64,000 nucleotides of DNA from Rhodospirillales bacterium 24-66-33 (GTDB lineage: Bacteria; Pseudomonadota; Alphaproteobacteria; Reyranellales; Reyranellaceae), in the NCBI GenBank assembly GCA_002281855.1, contig NCHQ01000031.1:1-64000 (forward strand), read 5' to 3'. The translations under genes were made by a program, and so were the position numbers. Below, in pieces: positions 56,719 to 64,000 of this stretch. Below the pieces are notes generated by a model. The model ran no database searches. It was given only the letters and a program-made list of their open reading frames with translations, and was not told the DNA's origin. Numbering within the stretch: the first letter of the stretch is position 1; every line of letters begins with the position of its first letter.

Positions 56719-57876
56719 TCAGCCGCGGCGGCGCATTGCCAGCAAGGCGCCGACCGTGGCGATTGCGTAGAAGAAGCCCAGCGTCCAGCCAAGGCCGGGC
56801 TCACCGACCGCATCCATGGCGGCGCCGGTCAGCGGCCGGCCGACCAGCCCGCCCACGATGTAGATCAGGCTGAAGGCGGTATTCGCGCGGGCGATGTCGC
56901 CGCCGTTGAAGCGCTGGCCGAGCAGCGCCAGCCCCACCGGATAGATGGCGAACGAGATGCCGCCCCACAGCATGATGACGCCCACGATGGCGAGCGACTG
57001 CGCCGGCACGAAGGTGAGGCCGATCACCAGCGCCGCACTGACCATTGCGAGGCCCGCCAGCACGCCGCGCCGGTCGAAATGGTCGGCCAGCCAGCCGATC
57101 GGCCACTGCAGGGCCACGTTGCCGACCACGAAGGCCGAGAGCCACAGCGCGCCGGTTTCCGGCGCGACTCCGGCGCTGACCGCATAAACCGGCAGGAAAC
57201 TGAAGGCGACCTGCTCGCCGAGGCCGCCCGCAAAGGCCGCGAGCATGGCGAGCGGCGCCGCCAGGAAGATTTTGCCGTAGCCGCCGTCGGCATGGTGCCG
57301 GATCGCCGGCGCCCGGTACCGGTAGGGCAGCAGCGGAAGCGCGACCAGCAGGGCGAGCCCGGCGCAGGTCAGGAACGGCACCGGCCCGTAGACTCCGACG
57401 ACCTGCAGCACGAAGGGTCCCAGCGCCATGCCGCCCGCGAACATCGTGGCATAGATCGCCATGACCCGTCCGCGCCGCTTCTCCTCGACGACGAGATTCA
57501 TCCAGATCTCGCTCACCACCCACGGCACGCCGCCGACCGCGCCGTGCACGAAGGTGAGCGCGAACCAGGCGACCGGATCGGTGACCAGCGTATAGCCGAC
57601 CGTGCACAGGGAACCGGCCAGGACGGCGGCCAGGATGAGCGGCACGGCACCGAAGCGCGCGGCCAGCCGGGGAATGTACGGCCCGGTCGTGAGCATGCCG
57701 ATCGCCCAGGCGGCGGCGACGATGCCGATGGTGAGCTTGTCCTGCCCCTGCCGCTCCAGGGCGAGCGGCACGAGCGGCATCGCGGCGCCCGACTGCAGGC
57801 CGATCGCGGCGCAGGCGGCGAAGACGGGAACGAGGGAGCGCCAGGGGCCGGTGGCCGCCGGGCTAGTCGCCGACAC
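56719..57876 (-). CDS. MFS transporter
   Basis: Predicted 12-helix transporter, 385 aa from the GTG at 57876; the frame runs further upstream into the ABC gene but that part is not plausible. Features: WFALTFVHGAVGGVPWVVSE and RGRVMAIYATMFAGGMALG, typical of drug/sugar MFS exporters. Substrate unknown. The start lies 14 bp inside the ABC exporter end, so the genes are coupled. Confidence 0.85.
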   Translation of the reverse strand: MSATSPAATGPWRSLVPVFAACAAIGLQSGAAMPLVPLALERQGQDKLTIGIVAAAWAIGMLTTGPYIPRLAARFGAVPLILAAVLAGSLCTVGYTLVTDPVAWFALTFVHGAVGGVPWVVSEIWMNLVVEEKRRGRVMAIYATMFAGGMALGPFVLQVVGVYGPVPFLTCAGLALLVALPLLPYRYRAPAIRHHADGGYGKIFLAAPLAMLAAFAGGLGEQVAFSFLPVYAVSAGVAPETGALWLSAFVVGNVALQWPIGWLADHFDRRGVLAGLAMVSAALVIGLTFVPAQSLAIVGVIMLWGGISFAIYPVGLALLGQRFNGGDIARANTAFSLIYIVGGLVGRPLTGAAMDAVGEPGLGWTLGFFYAIATVGALLAMRRRG

Positions 57877-59731
57877 GCAGATGCCCCTCGGCGCGGAAGG
57901 AGGCCTGCTCCTCGACGCGACGCTCGGCCTCGGCGGCCGCCTCCTGCTGGCGGCGCCACATGTCGGCATACAGCCCGTCGCGCGCCAGCAGTTCACCGTG
58001 GCGGCCGCGCTCGGCGACCCGGCCGCGGTCGAGGACGATGATCTCGTCGGCATTGATGATGGTCGACAGGCGATGGGCGATGATCACCGTGGTGCGGCCG
58101 CGGCTGACCTCCTCCAGCGAGCGCTGGATTTCCTGCTCCGTGCGGGTATCGAGCGCGCTGGTCGCCTCGTCGAACAGCAGGATGCGCGGGTCCTTGAGGA
58201 TGGTCCGCGCGATCGCCACGCGCTGCTTCTCGCCGCCCGAGAGTTTCAGCCCCCGCTCGCCCACCGTGGCCTCGTAGCCCTGCGGCAGGGCCACGATGAA
58301 ATCGTGGATGCGAGCCAGGCGGGCGGCCTCCTCGACCTCCTCGCGGCTGGCCCCGGGCCTTCCATAGGCGATGTTGTAGTAGATGGTGTCGTTGAACAGG
58401 ACCGTGTCCTGCGGCACGACGCCGATCGCGGCACGCAGGCTCGCCTGCTGGACCTCGCGGATGTCCTGGCCGTCGATGCGCACATGGCCGGCCGACACGT
58501 CGTAGAAGCGGAACAGGATGCGCGAGATGGTCGACTTGCCGGCGCCGCTCGAGCCGACGATCGCCACCGTATGGCCGGGCGCCACGCGGAAGCTGACATC
58601 GTGCAGGATCGGTCGCGACGGCTCGTAGCAGAAGTCGACATGGTCGAACACGATCTCAGCCCCGGCCACGGCGAGCGGTGGCGCGCCCGGCCTGTCGGCG
58701 ATCTCGGCCGGCACGTCGAGGAGGCCGAACATCTTCTCCATGTTGACCAGCGCATTGCGGATCTCGCGATAGGCGAAGCCCAGCATGTTGAGCGGCATGT
58801 AGAGCTGGATCAGGAAGGCGTTGACCGCCACGAAGTCGCCGATCGTCATCGTGCCGGAGATCACGCCCTGGCCCGCCATCGTCATCACGGCGACGAGGCC
58901 GACGGAGATGATGGCTCCCTGCCCGATGTTGAGCAGCGAGAGCGTGCGGCTGGAGCGGATCGCAGCCTCCTCGTAGCGCCGGCGGCCGACATCGTATCGC
59001 CTTGCCTCGTGCGGCTCGTTGCCGAAATACTTCACGGTCTCGAAGTTCAACAGGCTGTCGATCGCCTTGGCGTTCGAGTCGGTGTCGGCCTCGTTCATCG
59101 AGCGCACGAACTTGATGCGCCATTCCGAGAAGACGATCGAGAAGACGATGTAGACGCCGACCACGACCAGCGTCACGACGGAGAAGCGCCAGTCGTAGAG
59201 GCTCCACAGGATGCCGCCGACCAGGATGATCTCGAACAGCGTCGGCAGGATGTTGAAGGTCGTGAAGCGGATCAGGAAGTCCATGCCCTGAGTGCCGCGC
59301 TCGATGACGCGACTGATGCCGCCCGTCTGCCGCTCCAGATGGAACCGCAGCGACAGCGCATGGAGATGCCCGAACACTTCGAGCGCCAGGTTGCGGATCG
59401 CCCGCTGGGCCACCGGGGCGAAAATGGCGTCCCGAATTTCGCCGAAGGCCTGCGCGGCCACGCGCGCGAAGCCGTAGGCGACGATCAGGGCGATCGGCAC
59501 CGCGACCGCCTGGCCGGCCGGCGTCCCCAGCGCATCCACCGCGTCCTTGTAGAGAAGCGGGACGTAGACGTTGGTCACCTTGGCAATCACCAGCAGCACC
59601 AGGGCGATCAGGACCCGGACGCGCAGCGCCAATTCATTCTTCGGCCACAAATGGCGCCCGAGAATCTTGATCACCCCCCAGGCGCGGGGTCCGTCCACCT
59701 TGGGAATACCGTCAGAGCCGGGGTTCGACAT
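57863..59731 (-). CDS. ABC transporter ATP-binding/permease, Atm1/HMT type
   Basis: Inner-membrane half-exporter, 622 aa. Six hydrophobic helices (about 35-330) with the family signature NFETVKYFGNE, then an ATPase with Walker A GSSGAGKST (393-401), KLSGGEKQR (signature) and LLFDEATSALD (Walker B). Atm1-type proteins export glutathione-linked sulfur or metal species. It is divergent from the DUF3108 gene and coupled to the following MFS gene. Confidence 0.93.
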   Translation of the reverse strand: MSNPGSDGIPKVDGPRAWGVIKILGRHLWPKNELALRVRVLIALVLLVIAKVTNVYVPLLYKDAVDALGTPAGQAVAVPIALIVAYGFARVAAQAFGEIRDAIFAPVAQRAIRNLALEVFGHLHALSLRFHLERQTGGISRVIERGTQGMDFLIRFTTFNILPTLFEIILVGGILWSLYDWRFSVVTLVVVGVYIVFSIVFSEWRIKFVRSMNEADTDSNAKAIDSLLNFETVKYFGNEPHEARRYDVGRRRYEEAAIRSSRTLSLLNIGQGAIISVGLVAVMTMAGQGVISGTMTIGDFVAVNAFLIQLYMPLNMLGFAYREIRNALVNMEKMFGLLDVPAEIADRPGAPPLAVAGAEIVFDHVDFCYEPSRPILHDVSFRVAPGHTVAIVGSSGAGKSTISRILFRFYDVSAGHVRIDGQDIREVQQASLRAAIGVVPQDTVLFNDTIYYNIAYGRPGASREEVEEAARLARIHDFIVALPQGYEATVGERGLKLSGGEKQRVAIARTILKDPRILLFDEATSALDTRTEQEIQRSLEEVSRGRTTVIIAHRLSTIINADEIIVLDRGRVAERGRHGELLARDGLYADMWRRQQEAAAEAERRVEEQASFRAEGHLRVGD

Positions 59732-59837
59732 GAACGAAAAATGCCTTATTGGGCCACCATGTTGGATGGCGAAGGGCGCCGCGGCCTTCTATCCTGCCCG
59801 GCGGGCCGGCGTAAGCCCTTCCGGGAAAGGGAGTCTC

Positions 59838-60671
59838 ATGAGATTTCGTAGGGCCCTTGCAGCGATTGCCTTGAGCACGGCCGTGCCCGGCGTGGCGATG
59901 GCCCAGGATGCCGCGTCCGGCGCGCGGCAGGTCGACATCGCCTACGAGATCACCTTCGCGGGCCTGTCCGGCTTCCGCATCGACCTCACCGCGAAGTTCA
60001 ATGGCTCCAACTACGACATCGAAAGCCGCACCTTCAAGGAAGGCGTCCTGCGTGCTGTCACCATGCATTATGACGGCCGCAACCGCGCCTGGGGCGGCTT
60101 CTCCCCGCAGGGGGCCCGTCCTGCCGCCGGCTCGCTGTCCATCGTCGTGGGTGACAAGCCGCGGACCTGGGTCGCGCAGTATGCCGGCAGCACGGTGCAG
60201 GAAACCCACAATCCGGCCTATACGCCCTCGCCGCAGAATGCCATCTCCGAGGAGCAGCGGCGCGGTTCGCTCGACCCGCTCTCGGCGGCGCTGAGCGTCG
60301 GCATGGCCGGCGACGCGGCCTGCGACCGCACGGTGCAGACCAACGACGGCAAGCGCCGCATCGACGTCATCATCAAGAAGGTCGGCACCGAGCCCGCCGC
60401 CAAGGCGGGTATCCCCGGCGCGCAGGGCGACGTCCTCATCTGCGAGATCTTCACCAAGCGCGTGGCCGGCGAGTTCGACAGCGCACCGAAGGAGGCCGAG
60501 ACCGAGCGCGAACGGCCGATGCGGATATGGCTTGCCCGCCTGGACCAGAGCCAGATGCGCTATCCCGCCAAGCTCGAGGCCCAGACCGGCTTCGGCACGA
60601 TCCGAGGCCGCATCCTCTCTTTCCGCGAACGCCCGATGACGCCGGACGAAAGCCAGGCGATGCGGAAGTAG
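59838..60671 (+). CDS. DUF3108 domain-containing periplasmic protein
   Basis: Exported protein of unknown function, 277 aa from the ATG at 59838 (GGGAAAGGGAG upstream is a good ribosome binding site). A signal peptide cleaves after GVAMA. The DUF3108 core begins VDIAYEITFAGLSGFRIDL and continues with ESRTFKEGVLRAV. It is divergent from the ABC gene; a palindromic repeat follows its stop. Confidence 0.88.
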   Translation: MRFRRALAAIALSTAVPGVAMAQDAASGARQVDIAYEITFAGLSGFRIDLTAKFNGSNYDIESRTFKEGVLRAVTMHYDGRNRAWGGFSPQGARPAAGSLSIVVGDKPRTWVAQYAGSTVQETHNPAYTPSPQNAISEEQRRGSLDPLSAALSVGMAGDAACDRTVQTNDGKRRIDVIIKKVGTEPAAKAGIPGAQGDVLICEIFTKRVAGEFDSAPKEAETERERPMRIWLARLDQSQMRYPAKLEAQTGFGTIRGRILSFRERPMTPDESQAMRK

Positions 60672-60681
60672 CGCCGCACGA

Positions 60682-60789
60682 CCTCATCCTGAGGAGCGGC
60701 CGCAGGCCGCGTCTCGAAGGATGGGCAACCGGCGGGGTGCGTGTTCCCATGCTTCGAGACGGCTGCTCCGCAGCCTCCTCAGCATGAGG
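60682..60789. repeat. Palindromic repeat element, copy 2
   Basis: 108 bp with CCTCATCCTGAGGAG and CCTCCTCAGCATGAGG ends and the nested GTCTCGAAGGATGGG / CCCATGCTTCGAGAC pair, same layout as the element at 36802. It lies between the DUF3108 and mutase stops. Confidence 0.78.
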
Positions 60790-60813
60790 TCAATTGCTTG
60801 AGCGTGAGCAGGC

Positions 60814-62970
<2,157 letters not shown>

Positions 62971-63012
62971 GCCCGCAATGTACTGCGGATTTCCGGCCCC
63001 CAAAAGACCCGC

Positions 63013-64000
63013 TTATTCGTTGGCCAAAATCGTGTTTCGCACCAGGGGATAGATCTGGTTCGCCCAGCGGCGGCCGCTGAACACGCCGTAATGGCCGACG
63101 CCGGCCTGCATGTAGTGCTTCTTGCGGTAGGGGCGCAGGCTGGAACAGAGGTCGTGGGCGGCCACGGTCTGGCCCAGCGCGCAGATATCGTCGCGCTCGC
63201 CCTCGATGGTGAACAGAGCGGTGCGACGGATCGCCTTGGGATCGACCCGCCTTCCCTTCCATTCGAGCTCGCCCTTGGGCAGCCGGTGCTCCTGGAACAC
63301 CCACTGGACGGTCTCGAGGTAGAACTCGGCGGTCAGGTCGAGCACGGCGAAATACTCGTCGTAGAAGGCCTTGATGGTGTCGGCCTGCTCGGTCTCGCCC
63401 TTGGCCAGGTGCTTGTAGAGGTCGGCCTGCGCCTTGATGTGGCGCTCGGCGTTCATGCTCATGAAGGCTGTGAGCTGGATGAAGCCGGGATAGACCCGCC
63501 GCGTGGCGCCGGGATAGCGCAGCGGCACGCGATGGATCAGGTTCTGCTCGAACCAGCTGATCGGCTTGCCCATCGCCAGCTCGTTGACCTTGGTCGGGCT
63601 GACGCGGGTGTCGATCGGGCCGGCCATCAGGGTCATGCTGGCCGGCTGCGCCGGATTGTCGTCCTCGGCCATGATCGCCACCGCCGCTAGCGCCTGCACG
63701 CACGGCTGGCAGACGGCGATGACATGGGCGCCGGGGCCCATGACCTCGAGGAACTTGATCAGGTGCTCGACATATTCGTCGAAGCCGAAGCGGCCGTTCC
63801 AGATGCCGACGTCGCGGGCATTGGCCCAGTCGGTGATGTGGACGTCATGGTCCGGTAACAGAACGCGCACGGTATCGCGCAGAAGCGTCGCGAAATGCCC
63901 TGAAAGAGGCGCGACCAGCAGCACCTTGGGCTGCGGCGGCACGCCCACCTTGGCGAAGCGCAGCAGGGTGCCGAAGGGCGTGGCGAAGACCTCTTCCTCG
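63013..64000 (-). CDS. phaZ: Intracellular polyhydroxyalkanoate depolymerase (5' end outside the window)
   Basis: Releases hydroxyacids from stored PHB; about 328 C-terminal residues are in the window. The reading frame continues to the window edge (ATPFGTLLRFAKVGVPPQPK), so the true start lies beyond 64000; a GTG at 63948 is internal. The nucleophile is a Cys in AVCQPCVQAL, as in the cytosolic PhaZ1 type, and QAGVGHYGVFSGRRW supplies the late His. The scpA gene follows after 42 bp. Confidence 0.93.
   Translation of the reverse strand, partial: EEEVFATPFGTLLRFAKVGVPPQPKVLLVAPLSGHFATLLRDTVRVLLPDHDVHITDWANARDVGIWNGRFGFDEYVEHLIKFLEVMGPGAHVIAVCQPCVQALAAVAIMAEDDNPAQPASMTLMAGPIDTRVSPTKVNELAMGKPISWFEQNLIHRVPLRYPGATRRVYPGFIQLTAFMSMNAERHIKAQADLYKHLAKGETEQADTIKAFYDEYFAVLDLTAEFYLETVQWVFQEHRLPKGELEWKGRRVDPKAIRRTALFTIEGERDDICALGQTVAAHDLCSSLRPYRKKHYMQAGVGHYGVFSGRRWANQIYPLVRNTILANE

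Overview
This is 64 kb of GC-rich chromosome from an alphaproteobacterium. I see no phage, plasmid, insertion sequence, CRISPR array, tRNA or rRNA gene. The organism type is inferred from the gene families and their order: DUF4167 protein, DUF1178 protein, CobS/CobT, EI-Ntr beside lysC, BolA and a DnaJ-domain protein beside cobS, AccA-XerD-AroK-AroB. A Rhodospirillales-like relative (for example near Reyranella) fits, but the genus cannot be fixed from sequence reading alone.

Layout. (1) 0.4-28.7 kb is mostly housekeeping. It holds an M23 envelope peptidase, clpB behind a sigma32-like promoter, a DUF4337 membrane protein, DUF4167, then the minus-strand run hisS-prfA-prmC with ispG, a RodZ-like protein, ptsP and lysC just upstream. 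Next come ubiG, DUF1178, a three-gene plus-strand block (DMT transporter, methyltransferase, DUF1089), nit-grxC-comF, an NDUFAF5-like methyltransferase, a membrane protein, mutT, argJ, a parvulin and secA. (2) 28.7-43.8 kb is an accessory stretch of enzymes and transporters: a hydrolase with a helical C-terminus, a TetR/hydrolase/MAPEG unit, a TonB-dependent receptor behind two Zur-like boxes, a tyrosine phosphatase, an epoxide hydrolase, an MFS/hot-dog dehydratase pair, a GNAT, a TauD-type dioxygenase, a 2OG-oxygenase/TPR pair and a luciferase-like monooxygenase. Palindromic intergenic repeats cluster here. (3) 43.8-55.2 kb is housekeeping again: accA, xerD, an unlisted 48-codon membrane protein gene, aroK-aroB, a CNNM/CorC protein, DUF2889, bolA, a DnaJ-domain protein, cobS-cobT, a phytase-like lipoprotein and rpmB. 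(4) 55.2-64 kb holds a YcgN-type protein, meaB, an MFS transporter, an Atm1-type ABC exporter, a DUF3108 protein, methylmalonyl-CoA mutase and a PHB depolymerase cut by the window end.

How the genes connect. CobS/CobT (cobalt insertion into corrinoids), MeaB (mutase chaperone) and the B12-dependent mutase link cofactor synthesis to propionyl/methylmalonyl-CoA metabolism, and the PHB depolymerase beside the mutase adds carbon-store mobilisation. AroK/AroB make chorismate precursors, lysC and argJ serve amino-acid synthesis, and hisS/prfA/prmC/rpmB serve translation.

The best leads for new biology are the tandem Zur-like boxes before the TonB receptor, the coupled 2OG-oxygenase/TPR pair, the unlisted 48-aa membrane protein, the palindromic repeat family (one copy supplies a gene's stop codon), and regulatory hairpins next to cobS and rpmB. 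None is proven; each finding gives a deciding test.
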